A stretch of DNA of 11,177 nt from Sphingomonadales bacterium (GTDB taxonomy: Bacteria; Pseudomonadota; Alphaproteobacteria; Sphingomonadales; Sphingomonadaceae), in NCBI GenBank assembly GCA_028868335.1, contig JAGWUU010000082.1, positions 1 to 11,177 of the forward strand, in the 5' to 3' direction. Position numbers and translations under genes: made by a program. Of this stretch, positions 1 to 7,289 are shown in pieces. The notes beneath the pieces were generated by a model. It searched no databases. It saw only the letters and a program-made list of their open reading frames with translations, and was not told the origin of the DNA. Positions within the stretch are counted from its first letter, which is position 1. Every line of letters begins with the position of its first letter.

Positions 1-352
1 GCAGGACGGACTGATCGCGTTTACCGCAATCACCGGTTTCGAGATGGCGCAGAAGTCACGCCTGGCCTTCATCAACATCCAGGCCGATGTCGATCGGGTC
101 CGCGAGATTGCCCAGACCGTCAGCACGCTGCCGCACATCAACGCTGTGCTGCTGACGATGGGGCCGTTCAATATCACCGCGATGTGCCTGTTCGAGGAAC
201 TGGACACCCTGGTCGAGATCGCCTCGGACCAGATCCTTGCAACTACCGGCGTACACCATGTCGAGACGTCGATTGCGGTGAAGACGGTCAAGTACAACGC
301 CAGGATGGCGAAGATCACGCCCGCAGAAGCGCAGGATTCCGGCGCCGACTAG
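1..352 (+). CDS. Lrp/AsnC-family transcriptional regulator, 3' part only
   Basis: The reading frame is open from the window edge (first whole codon at base 2), so the gene is cut at its 5' end; 116 residues remain. Seen: the stretch LPHINAVLLTMGPFNITAM, a following helix rich in acidic residues, and TTGVHHVETSIAVKTVKYN. This is the alternating beta-alpha-beta pattern of the RAM/AsnC C-terminal domain, which in this family drives oligomerisation and binds a small effector, often an amino acid. The N-terminal HTH lies outside the window. An internal ATG at base 44 falls inside the domain and is not a credible start. The gene converges on the TonB receptor gene, with a hairpin terminator between them. 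A second Lrp/AsnC gene begins at the other end of the window in the same orientation. The family is fairly certain; the regulated genes are unknown. Confidence 0.85.
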   Translation, partial: QDGLIAFTAITGFEMAQKSRLAFINIQADVDRVREIAQTVSTLPHINAVLLTMGPFNITAMCLFEELDTLVEIASDQILATTGVHHVETSIAVKTVKYNARMAKITPAEAQDSGAD

Positions 353-436
353 TCCACGATACTTCCGGCAAAGATCGTCCCCGGCCTGGTCTGTCCGGCT
401 GCGGCATCCGTCAGCGTTCCGGGATTTCCAAGGAAA

Positions 437-464
437 GACCCCCGCTCCGACCGGAACGGGGGTC
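437..464 (-). terminator. Hairpin terminator between convergent genes
   Basis: The arms GACCCCCGCTCCG (437-449) and CGGAACGGGGGTC (452-464) pair over 13 positions with one exception. Read on the minus strand that position is a G.U wobble; on the plus strand it is a C-A mismatch, so the fold favours transcripts from the TonB receptor gene. Minus-strand sequence after the stem is TTTCCTT, a broken T-tract; on the plus side there is only a short TTTT about eight bases away. It lies 85 bp after the regulator's stop and 27 bp after the receptor's stop, so it may serve both genes. Confidence 0.7.
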
Positions 465-490
465 CATCATTTTGCCGTTTGCCGGAGCGA

Positions 491-2977
491 TCAGAAGCGG
501 ATCGATGCCGACAAACCGAATTCGCGCGGGTTCATGGCGTTGACCGCGCGGTAGCCGGAATCGTAGGTTCCGCCGCCGACACCCGCGAGGATCGAGTTGA
601 TCTGGCCGTTGCCCAGCGAGGTGTTGGTGATGCGGTGCTGATCGAGCAGGTTGCGGACGAAGAAGTCGAGCGACCACTTGCGCTCCGGCCCGCGCAGCCC
701 GACGAACAGGTTGACCAGTTCGCGGTCCTTGTACTGGTACTGCACCGTGTCCGAGAAGAACCCCGGTTGGTAGCGCAGCAACGCACCGAGGTAGGGGGTG
801 AGGTTGCCCATAGGGAAGCGCAGTTCGGTATTGGCGGTCAGGCCAAAGTCTGGGGTGTCGGAAATCCGGCCGCTCGACACGCAATAGCTGACGTTGGGCG
901 AATTGGTGGCGGCGCTGTATCCGGTAACCTTCGGTGTACCAATCTGGTCGGGAATGCCATCGCCGTTGAAGTCGTTGCAAGGCAGGCTGGCATGGTCATA
1001 GCGCGCCTTGGCGTATGATGCCGAAACCCCGAAGTCCCAGTTGTCCGAGATCCGGCCGTCGATCGACGCTTCGACCCCCTTGATGGTGGCGTTGCCATTG
1101 TAGTTGAACCCGAAGAACCCCTGCCCCTGCGAGTCCGCCGACGAACGCCAGTAAATGCCCTCGAAGCGGCGGATGTACCCATCGAACTTCTGGTAGAAGC
1201 CCGCCAGGCTGAAATTCAACCGGCGATCGAAGGCCGTACCCTTGAGACCGATTTCATAGGAATCGGTCTTTTCGCTTCTTGTCTGAACCAGATCGGCGGT
1301 GATGCCGAGGGGCAGCGAGACCCCGGTAGTGGGCGCGCGGAACGAGTGGCCGTAGGCGGCATAGACATTCACGTTCGGCAAGACTTCATAGCTGATGTTC
1401 GCACCGCCGGTCAGCGGCTTGGACACCGACCGCTGCAGATTGGCAGGAATTACTTCGTTGGGACCGGAATTGATGAATCCCGTGGTCGTGACCTGGGTGG
1501 TCTGGGTCTTGCGAATGACCGAATAGCGCAGCCCCGCCTCGATCTTGAGCGGCCCGCTGAAGTAGTGGACGTTGCCGGCGAACGAGAGTGTGTCGTTATC
1601 GAGCGGCACCGTCACGTGGACGAACAGCGGCAGCTTGTTCGGCACCGTGATGAACGAGCCGCCCGGCCCCAGCGGGGCCTTCACGAAGCCGTTCGGATCG
1701 GTGTTGTAAACGAACAGGTCGTTGCTGACGTCGTTGATCACGTTGCCGGTCAGCTTTGAATAGAACGCGCTGACGCTCCAGCCTAAACCATCCTTGGCGT
1801 TGGAATGCAGCCGCAGCTCGGCGGAATTGTCGTTGCGGGGCACCCGCACGTAGCTGGCCTGGATGTAGCCTGGAATGGCATTGCCAAGATCCTGGTCGCG
1901 GTGCGTGGTGATGACGCTGTACTGATGCGCGCCAACGAACGACAGGGTGGCGGGGCCAAGATCATAGTCGAAGCCCAGATTGACCATGTTCGTGTTGTTT
2001 TCGATCCGGTAACCGCCATCGGTCACGGCGGCGTAGTCATCGACGGTCAGCGCCGGACCGGAGCGTACCGCGGTGTTGGTCGGGAAGGTTCCGCCGACAA
2101 AGATCGACGGGTAAACGACGCTGCCCGCAGGGAGGCCGTACAAGCCCGACAGATCGGTTTGGGTGTATGTCCGCTCCGGCGTGTTGCCGGCGCCGACGAC
2201 CTGCTGGAAGGTCTTCGCGTCCGAATGCAGGTACTGATATGTTAGGTAGGCGGTGAAGTCCGGGCTTGGCCGCCAACCGAGCGTGATACGCCCGCTCAGC
2301 GTGGTGACGTCGCCGCGTTTGCCACCTTGGGTGATGTTGCGGACCTGGTTGCCGCGGTTGCCGTCGGCCAGACCCGCTACGCGGATCGAGAACGTGTCCG
2401 AGAACGGCAGGGTCACGCCGCCCTGGACGTTGTAGCCCGCACGATCGGTCACGCCTGCCTGCATGAACCCTTCGGTCCGGTCGAAACCGGGGCGGCGGGT
2501 GGCGATGGTGATCGAACCAGCCGGTGCTGACAGGCCGCGCAGCAGGCCCTGCGGCCCGCGCAGGACTTCGATCTGGCCGATATCGTAGATCGCGCCATAG
2601 ACGGTTTGGGCGTCGGCCGGAACTTCGTTGTAGTAGAGCTGAACCGCCGGACTGGTACCCTGATCAGGGTCGAACGAAATGCCGCGCAGCGTCGTGGTGT
2701 TCTTGCGCGGATCGTTGTTGTTGAGATCAAGGCCCGGCGCCAACTGCGCGATGTCCTTGACGTCATAGATGTGCAGCTTTTCCAGTTGCTCGCCGGTGGC
2801 GACGTTCACCTGCATGGGAACGTCCTTGAGGCTGCGCGCATCGCGCGTCGCAGTGACAACGATGGTGTCCTTGTCCGCCGCTTCACCCACCGTCTGTGCG
2901 AAGGCCAGGTTGGGCAGAGCCAGCGCCGAAACGCCGCAGGCCAGGATCGTCAGGCGCGAAAGTGTTGCAATTCGCAT
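491..2977 (-). CDS. TonB-dependent outer-membrane receptor
   Basis: Predicted 828-residue outer-membrane beta-barrel that would import a ligand into the periplasm using TonB-ExbBD energy. Seen: a signal peptide (MRIATLSR, hydrophobic core, ALPNLAFA then Q28); a TonB-box-like DTIVVTAT at about 37-44; a plug domain with DIAQLAPGL, TLRGISF and IEVLRGPQGLLRG; a long barrel of alternating strands; and a C-terminal phenylalanine (SIRF), the usual outer-membrane assembly signal. The start at 2977 is chosen over an in-frame one 75 bases upstream because GGGGAGGA lies just before it and the signal peptide begins there. A loop at about residues 667-699 carries a calcium-type motif between two cysteines. 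It is divergent from a Baeyer-Villiger monooxygenase gene, which suggests import of that pathway's substrate rather than iron-siderophore uptake. No N-terminal signalling domain or adjacent sigma/anti-sigma genes are seen. The ligand is unknown. Confidence 0.93.
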   Translation of the reverse strand: MRIATLSRLTILACGVSALALPNLAFAQTVGEAADKDTIVVTATRDARSLKDVPMQVNVATGEQLEKLHIYDVKDIAQLAPGLDLNNNDPRKNTTTLRGISFDPDQGTSPAVQLYYNEVPADAQTVYGAIYDIGQIEVLRGPQGLLRGLSAPAGSITIATRRPGFDRTEGFMQAGVTDRAGYNVQGGVTLPFSDTFSIRVAGLADGNRGNQVRNITQGGKRGDVTTLSGRITLGWRPSPDFTAYLTYQYLHSDAKTFQQVVGAGNTPERTYTQTDLSGLYGLPAGSVVYPSIFVGGTFPTNTAVRSGPALTVDDYAAVTDGGYRIENNTNMVNLGFDYDLGPATLSFVGAHQYSVITTHRDQDLGNAIPGYIQASYVRVPRNDNSAELRLHSNAKDGLGWSVSAFYSKLTGNVINDVSNDLFVYNTDPNGFVKAPLGPGGSFITVPNKLPLFVHVTVPLDNDTLSFAGNVHYFSGPLKIEAGLRYSVIRKTQTTQVTTTGFINSGPNEVIPANLQRSVSKPLTGGANISYEVLPNVNVYAAYGHSFRAPTTGVSLPLGITADLVQTRSEKTDSYEIGLKGTAFDRRLNFSLAGFYQKFDGYIRRFEGIYWRSSADSQGQGFFGFNYNGNATIKGVEASIDGRISDNWDFGVSASYAKARYDHASLPCNDFNGDGIPDQIGTPKVTGYSAATNSPNVSYCVSSGRISDTPDFGLTANTELRFPMGNLTPYLGALLRYQPGFFSDTVQYQYKDRELVNLFVGLRGPERKWSLDFFVRNLLDQHRITNTSLGNGQINSILAGVGGGTYDSGYRAVNAMNPREFGLSASIRF

Positions 2978-3059
2978 GTAGTTCCTCCCCAAAACGCATG
3001 CACGGCATCTGCCGGCAGCCATTTCATCCCGCGGGCGCAATCGTCGCTGCAAACCGCCT

Positions 3060-3077
3060 TGTTAGTCTGCACTTACA
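3060..3077. promoter_or_regulatory. Palindromic operator copy 2 (receptor side), probable TetR site
   Basis: TGTTAGTCTGCACTTACA. The outer seven bases of each side (TGTTAGT / ACTTACA) are complementary at six of seven positions around a 4-bp centre. It matches the copy at 3208-3225 at 14 of 18 positions, mostly in the arms. It lies 83 bp before the receptor start codon, over the probable -10 region of that promoter, so a bound protein would block polymerase. TGTAA/TTACA half-sites occur among TetR-family operators, and a TetR gene lies in the divergent transcript. Assignment to that protein is inference. Confidence 0.6.
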
Positions 3078-3098
3078 GCGCTCGACCGAACCCGTCAA
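3076..3098 (-). promoter_or_regulatory. Probable promoter of the TonB receptor gene
   Basis: On the minus strand TTGACG (3098-3093) is a good -35 element. About 16-17 bases further on, a weak -10 such as GTAAGT or TAAGTG falls inside the palindrome at 3060-3077. The start point would then be roughly 90 bases before the receptor start codon. The -10 match is poor, so the exact position is uncertain. Confidence 0.35.
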
Positions 3099-3132
3099 CG
3101 CTTCGCGGAATTTTTTCGGAAGCAATTGCCAT

Positions 3133-3148
3133 ATTGCAACAGTGCAAT
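3133..3148. repeat. Inverted repeat ATTGCA-N4-TGCAAT in the divergent control region
   Basis: Perfect 6-bp arms around ACAG, preceded at 3122-3129 by the perfect palindrome GCAATTGC. The GCAAT word and its complement thus recur three times within 27 bases, midway between the two divergent promoters. It could be a binding site for a further regulator shared by both promoters, or simply reflect the AT-richness of the region. No protein can be assigned. Confidence 0.3.
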
Positions 3149-3181
3149 CGCCTATTAAACCGCCATATGCGTAATTCATGC

Positions 3182-3212
3182 TTGACATTTCACCGATATC
3201 GGCATGTTGTAA
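3182..3212 (+). promoter_or_regulatory. Probable sigma-70-type promoter of the BVMO1-tetR operon
   Basis: A perfect consensus TTGACA is at 3182-3187. With a 17-19 base spacer the -10 falls in TGTTGTAA (3205-3212), a weak match. The spacer holds a 10-bp palindrome CCGATATCGG (3193-3202). The -10 overlaps the palindromic operator at 3208-3225, so occupancy of that site should repress. Predicted leader length is about 35-40 bases. Confidence 0.5.
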
Positions 3213-3225
3213 GCGTACACTTACA
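3208..3225. promoter_or_regulatory. Palindromic operator copy 1 (BVMO1 side), probable TetR site
   Basis: TGTAAGCGTACACTTACA is an 18-bp palindrome with two asymmetric positions (C/A at positions 7 and 12); the central GTAC is itself symmetric. It sits 29 bp before the BVMO1 start codon and overlaps the expected -10 of the TTGACA promoter, a classic repressor position. A related copy is at 3060-3077 in front of the divergent receptor gene. The TetR gene is the second gene of the operon controlled from here, so autorepression relieved by a pathway ligand is the simplest model. Inferred, not shown. Confidence 0.7.
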
Positions 3226-3254
3226 CAAATCAGCATTTCATGGGGAGAGCAATC

Positions 3255-5183
3255 ATGGTGACCACAAGTCTCGCGCCTGAGCGAGTCGCGTTCACCAGGC
3301 TTGCCGATTCCAACGAATTGCACCAGGCGCTCGACGAGGCGAACCTGCCGACGCTGTTGGCCGCCTATACTTATCTGAGCCACGACGCTGCCTTTCTCGA
3401 GCGTTTTTCTGGGTTTATCCGCCCAGCCTTCTCGCCCAATCCAACCGCCATTCCTGACGAACTGGCGGCGGATTTGCGTGACCGCATGCGCTGCTTGCTC
3501 GTATCAGGCGAAGGGTTGGCGAGCGGCGAGGCGGCCGACTCACTGGTCCAGCGAATCATGTCGGTTACGGTCGGCGAGCCCGTCGACGACGAATTCCTCG
3601 AACTGGTCTATGACCAGTGCGGCTTCAAGCCCTGGATCGACCGTTCGAAGGCCAGCGGTCGCACAGCCCCTCCCGCCGGGTTCAAGGTGCTGGTGATCGG
3701 TGCAGGCCTCACCGGAATGGCCGCTTCGACCAAGCTGGCCGAGGCCGGCTACGACCATGTCGTGATCGAAAAGAACCCCGAGGTTGGCGGCACCTGGTGG
3801 GAAAACCGCTATCCCGGCGTCGGGGTCGACACCCCGAGCCACTTCTATTCGTTCAGCTGGGAAATCTGGCCCGACTGGCACCACTATCATCCCCACGGCA
3901 CCGACATGCAGCGTTATCTGGTGGAGGTTGCCGACAAGTATGATCTTCGCTCGCGCATCCGTTTCGGCACCACCGTCGAATCGCTGGTCTGGAATGCCGC
4001 CGACGGGACCTGGACCGTCACCGCCAGGAGGCCTGACGGCGCCCCCGAGGAGATCGTCGCCAATGCGGTGATCAACGGCCACGGCCCGGTCAACCGCTTC
4101 AAGTGGCCCGACATCGAGGGGCTGAAGCAGTTCAACGGCCCGGTCGTCCACACCGCTGCCTGGCCAGCCGACCTCGACCTCAAGGGCAAGCGCGTGGCGG
4201 TGATCGGGACCGGCGCAAGCTCGGCCCAACTGGTCGCGGCGATCGCTCCCGAAGTTGCCGAACTGACCGTTTACCAGCGCACCAAGCACTGGGTGATCTA
4301 CAACCCGGAAATCGCCCACGAGGTCAGCGAGGGGATGAAATGGGCGCTGGCCCACATCCCGACCTTCAAGGAATGGTTCCGCTTCCGGGTCTATTGGGCG
4401 GCGGCCGACGGGCTGTTCGAAAATGTGCTGCAGGATCCAGAATGGGCGGGCAATCCCATCGCTGTCTCGCAGTCGAACGAGTTCACCCGACAATATGCGC
4501 TGATGTACATGCAGCAGAGGTTCGCCGACCGACCCGACCTGATTGAGAAGCTGACCCCGGATTTCCCGATCTTCTCCAAGCGGATCGTTCTCGACAACGG
4601 CTGGTTCGATGCCCTGCTGCGTCCGAACGTCCACCTCGAGACCAGCGGCATCGCCCGGGTGCTGCCGAACGGGATCGAGAGCAAGGACGGCAAGGTCTTC
4701 GATTGCGACGTGATCATCTGCGCCACCGGCTTCAACGTCGCCAAAATGATCGGCGACCTCTCGATCAAGGGGGTAGAAGGGCGCGACCTGGGCGAGGAAT
4801 GGGGCGATGAGGATCCGCGCACCTACCTCGGCATGGTCATGCCGGGCTTCCCCAACCTGTTCTGGACGGTCGGCGCCAACAGCGCGCCGAACCATGCCGC
4901 GGGGCAGAACCTGATTTCCGAATGCCAGGTAAACTGGATAATCGAAGCGCTCGATCGCGTGGTCGAGGCGGGTGCTAAGGCATTCGAGGTAAGGCAAGAT
5001 GCGTTCGATGCGTGGAACCGCAAGGTCGATGCGCGGATGCCGCAGATGATCTGGTCGCACCCAGGGGCAAACAGCTATTACAACAATTCGAAAGGGCGGA
5101 TCTTTCTCTCCTGGCCGTGGCGCCTGGTCGATTTCTTCAATGAAACGCGACGACCCGAACCGGGAACCTTCGAGTTGCACTGA
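3255..5183 (+). CDS. Type I Baeyer-Villiger monooxygenase, HAPMO-like, with N-terminal extension
   Basis: FAD- and NADPH-dependent enzyme inserting one oxygen atom next to a ketone carbonyl to give an ester or lactone; cytoplasmic. Of 642 residues, the first ~140 form a mainly helical extension (LPTLLAAYTYLSHDAAFLERF) like that of 4-hydroxyacetophenone monooxygenase, which is about the same length. Then come the FAD Rossmann motif GAGLTG (149-154), GGTWWENRYPGVGVD (178-192), the BVMO fingerprint FNGPVVHTAAWP (293-304) and the second dinucleotide site GTGASS (318-323). R342 and K442-R443 align by context with residues known in HAPMO for NADPH binding and catalysis, a constant three-residue offset from memory of that protein. 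The start at 3255 is preferred to 3240 because GGGGAG lies seven bases before it. It is divergent from the receptor gene and overlaps tetR. BVMO class is secure; the substrate (aryl, alicyclic or methyl ketone) is not. Confidence 0.93.
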   Translation: MVTTSLAPERVAFTRLADSNELHQALDEANLPTLLAAYTYLSHDAAFLERFSGFIRPAFSPNPTAIPDELAADLRDRMRCLLVSGEGLASGEAADSLVQRIMSVTVGEPVDDEFLELVYDQCGFKPWIDRSKASGRTAPPAGFKVLVIGAGLTGMAASTKLAEAGYDHVVIEKNPEVGGTWWENRYPGVGVDTPSHFYSFSWEIWPDWHHYHPHGTDMQRYLVEVADKYDLRSRIRFGTTVESLVWNAADGTWTVTARRPDGAPEEIVANAVINGHGPVNRFKWPDIEGLKQFNGPVVHTAAWPADLDLKGKRVAVIGTGASSAQLVAAIAPEVAELTVYQRTKHWVIYNPEIAHEVSEGMKWALAHIPTFKEWFRFRVYWAAADGLFENVLQDPEWAGNPIAVSQSNEFTRQYALMYMQQRFADRPDLIEKLTPDFPIFSKRIVLDNGWFDALLRPNVHLETSGIARVLPNGIESKDGKVFDCDVIICATGFNVAKMIGDLSIKGVEGRDLGEEWGDEDPRTYLGMVMPGFPNLFWTVGANSAPNHAAGQNLISECQVNWIIEALDRVVEAGAKAFEVRQDAFDAWNRKVDARMPQMIWSHPGANSYYNNSKGRIFLSWPWRLVDFFNETRRPEPGTFELH

Positions 5184-5941
5184 TGGCAAGCGGTAGATCC
5201 GCTGCCTCGGGCGGTCCGGCCCGCGTGCCGCGTTCCAAGGCCTTGCCAAGCAGCGCGCCGCTGGCCAAGGACGATGGGATGAGCCGCAACCGCCTGTCCA
5301 GCCCTGAGCGCAAGGCCGTAATCCTCGAGGCAGCGCGCAAGGTGTTTTCCAACCACGGTTTCGATGCCGCGCGCACGCAGGACATAGCAAAGGGCGCGGG
5401 TGTTTCGGAAGCGCTGATGTACCGGCACTTTCCCTCGAAGGAGGCGCTCTATCGCGCCGTGCTGCGCCAGACCATCCGCGAGCAGAACGCCAACCATGCC
5501 ATGCTGATCCTTACCGAGCCAACCGCGCGCGGCGTGATCCAGCGGATCGGCACCTATTTCGACATCGCCGCGTCAAACAACTTTCCCCGCATCAAGGAAG
5601 GCTTCCGCCTGCTGCTGGCGAGCCTGGCCGGTGATGGCAGCTTTGCCAGCCTGGTCTATCGGCGAGCGCTGCGAATGTCGCTCTCTGCTACCGCGCGAGC
5701 GCTCAACGCCGCGCGCGAAGCGGGTGATCTCGATGGCACGATGATCGAACCGGCGAACACGTCGATGTTCATCGAGCATGTCGGCACGATGCTCAACACG
5801 GTGATCGCCCTGCCCGGAGGCCTCCGGCCCTATCAGGGCACAGGCGAGCAGATTGCGCGTGACGCCACCCGCTTCTGCTGTCGCGGCCTTGGCTTCAGCG
5901 ACGCGATGATCGATCGGTGCCTTGAACTTCCGGCCCCCTGA
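5183..5941 (+). CDS. TetR-family transcriptional regulator
   Basis: DNA-binding repressor typical of catabolic operons, released by a small hydrophobic ligand. Counting from base 5183 the protein has 252 residues. Residues 45-91 hold the TetR HTH: ILEAARKVFSNHGFDAAR, then QDIAKGAGVSEALMYRHF and SKEALYRAVL. The remainder is a helical ligand-binding and dimerisation domain with no specific family signature. The ATG overlaps the BVMO1 stop by one base (TGATG), implying translational coupling in one operon. A rival start at 5279, 32 codons in, has AAGGA seven bases before it and would remove a low-complexity Ser/Ala/Pro/Arg tail; it may be the true start. The likely targets are the two TGTAAGT-N4-ACTTACA palindromes at 3060 and 3208, giving control of the receptor and autoregulation. 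Confidence 0.9.
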   Translation: MASGRSAASGGPARVPRSKALPSSAPLAKDDGMSRNRLSSPERKAVILEAARKVFSNHGFDAARTQDIAKGAGVSEALMYRHFPSKEALYRAVLRQTIREQNANHAMLILTEPTARGVIQRIGTYFDIAASNNFPRIKEGFRLLLASLAGDGSFASLVYRRALRMSLSATARALNAAREAGDLDGTMIEPANTSMFIEHVGTMLNTVIALPGGLRPYQGTGEQIARDATRFCCRGLGFSDAMIDRCLELPAP

Positions 5942-5972
5942 ACCGGGTGCCCCAGCAGTTCGTGGGACAGAA

Positions 5973-5990
5973 ATAACCCGAACGGGTTAT
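5973..5990. promoter_or_regulatory. 18-bp inverted repeat upstream of the luciferase-like gene, probable LuxR-type activator site
   Basis: ATAACCCGAACGGGTTAT has perfect 8-bp arms around AA. A copy identical at 16 of 18 positions lies at 9967-9984, in front of the second BVMO gene. Downstream, TATTGT (6007-6012) or TATCTT (6012-6017) could be the -10 element, placing the repeat centre about 38-43 bases before the start point, where LuxR-type activators usually bind in place of a good -35. The regulator at 7290 is the obvious candidate. The repeat is certain; its function is inferred. Confidence 0.7.
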
Positions 5991-6067
5991 GCGCGCAAAG
6001 CCTTCGTATTGTATCTTCCGGCCACGGATCAAACGCCTTCACGAAAAGGCGGCACGGGAGAGCGGCG

Positions 6068-7231
6068 ATGAAGTTTTCGATTATATATGAAGCGCAAATG
6101 GTGGATACCAGTCGCGCCAACGAGCAGGCTGTGTTCCTGCAGATCGTCGAACAGGCGAAGCTGGCCGAAACGCTTGATTTCGACTGCATCTGGTGCGTCG
6201 AGCACACCGCGCTGACGCAATACGCGCACATGTCCGCGCCGGAAACCGTGCTGGCCTTCATCGCCGGCGCGACCAGCCGGATTCATATCGGGCATGGCGT
6301 GGTCTGCCTCCCGCCGGCGATGAACCATCCAGTCAAGGTCGCTGAGCGCATCGCGACGCTGGACATCCTGTCGCAGGGCCGGGTGCACTTCGGGGTCGGC
6401 AAGGGTGGCACGCAGCAGGAAGCCGGAACCTTCGGTTATGATCTGGGCGAACTTCAGCCGATGATCGATGAATCGATGTACCTGATCCCGAAGATCATGG
6501 TCCAGGACGAGATCGAGCACGATGGCGAATACATCAAGATCCCCCGCCGCCCGATCCATCCCAAGCCGTACCAGGACCCGCATCCGCCGATGTACATGGC
6601 CTGCACCCGCGAGCACACGCTGCTCGCCGCCGGGGCGCGCGGCATTGGCGCACTGGTGCTGGGCTTCTCCGGCCCGGATGAGATTGCCAAGAAGAATGCG
6701 ATCTACCGCGAGGCCTACCGCAACCGCAAGGCGGAGGACCAGGTCGGTTTCCGTCCGACCGAACACCTTGCCGCGCTGTGCGCCGCCACAGTGCTGGAAG
6801 ACCGCGAGGAAGCCCGCAAGATCGGCCTGCGCGGCCAGCGCTTCTTCGCCGAATCGATCGCCTACTGGTATCAGGGCGGCCCAAAGCCGACGGTCGATGA
6901 AAATCTCTCCGCCGACCAGCAGGCCGCGATTCTCGAAGAGGAAAAGCGGGCGACGGTTGCCTATCTGTCGGAAGAGGCGATCCCGGTCGGCGATGAACAC
7001 CTGTCGAACTACACCGTGGCGCAGGATGCCTATGGCACGCCCGACGATTGCATTCGCTACGTCCAGCGACTGAAGGACGCCGGCGCGGACGAAATCCTGT
7101 TCATCTTCCAGATGGGCGGTATTCCGCACGAGGTCATCATGCAGACGATCCGCAACATCGGCGAGAAGGTGATCCCGCACTTTCGCGCGACCGAGACGGC
7201 GGAACAGGCGCAACTTACCCCTGCCGAGTAG
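6068..7231 (+). CDS. Luciferase-like (LLM class) flavin-dependent monooxygenase
   Basis: Member of the bacterial luciferase-like TIM-barrel family, which uses reduced FMN (some use F420) supplied by a separate reductase; 387 residues, normal for the family. Seen: FSIIYEAQMV at the start, WCVEHT (42-47) matching the conserved strand/active-site region where luciferase has EHH, and NHPVKVAERIATLDILSQGR leading into VHFGVGKG (to 113), a strong family signature. GGGAGAG sits six to seven bases before the ATG. Family members include limonene 1,2-monooxygenase and the type II BVMOs such as diketocamphane monooxygenases; either role suits a cluster with type I BVMOs and an SDR. No flavin reductase gene is in the window, so reduced flavin must come from elsewhere. 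An 18-bp inverted repeat precedes the gene, and the LuxR-type regulator follows 58 bp downstream, probably on the same transcript. The reaction is not determined. Confidence 0.9.
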   Translation: MKFSIIYEAQMVDTSRANEQAVFLQIVEQAKLAETLDFDCIWCVEHTALTQYAHMSAPETVLAFIAGATSRIHIGHGVVCLPPAMNHPVKVAERIATLDILSQGRVHFGVGKGGTQQEAGTFGYDLGELQPMIDESMYLIPKIMVQDEIEHDGEYIKIPRRPIHPKPYQDPHPPMYMACTREHTLLAAGARGIGALVLGFSGPDEIAKKNAIYREAYRNRKAEDQVGFRPTEHLAALCAATVLEDREEARKIGLRGQRFFAESIAYWYQGGPKPTVDENLSADQQAAILEEEKRATVAYLSEEAIPVGDEHLSNYTVAQDAYGTPDDCIRYVQRLKDAGADEILFIFQMGGIPHEVIMQTIRNIGEKVIPHFRATETAEQAQLTPAE

Positions 7232-7289
7232 GCGCCGCACTCCGCAGATCGCGCTGGCCGCGTCGGTCGCGCCGTCCTATGCACCGGGC

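Noticed and set aside
5152..5168. ACCCGAACCGGGA near the end of BVMO1, resembling the LuxR-type repeat
   Set aside because: The arm spacing differs (three bases, not two), the outer ATA/TAT bases are missing, and it lies in coding sequence.
3540..5390. Long minus-strand open frame (616 codons) opposite BVMO1 and the tetR start
   Set aside because: It is antisense to a gene with every BVMO motif intact. Its translation is rich in Arg, Gly, Pro and His with no domain pattern, as expected from GC-rich codon bias.
5948..5969. Hairpin TGCCCCA / TGGGACA after the tetR stop as a terminator
   Set aside because: Stem is short with a mismatch and is not followed by a T-run. It might weaken read-through but cannot be called.
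6034..6051. CGCCTT-N6-AAGGCG hairpin just before the ribosome site of the luciferase-like gene
   Set aside because: A 6-bp stem that does not cover the Shine-Dalgarno; no sign of a riboswitch or attenuator.
6029..7240. Minus-strand open frame of 403 codons opposite the luciferase-like gene
   Set aside because: Shadow of a clear LLM-family gene; no recognisable motifs and no ribosome site.
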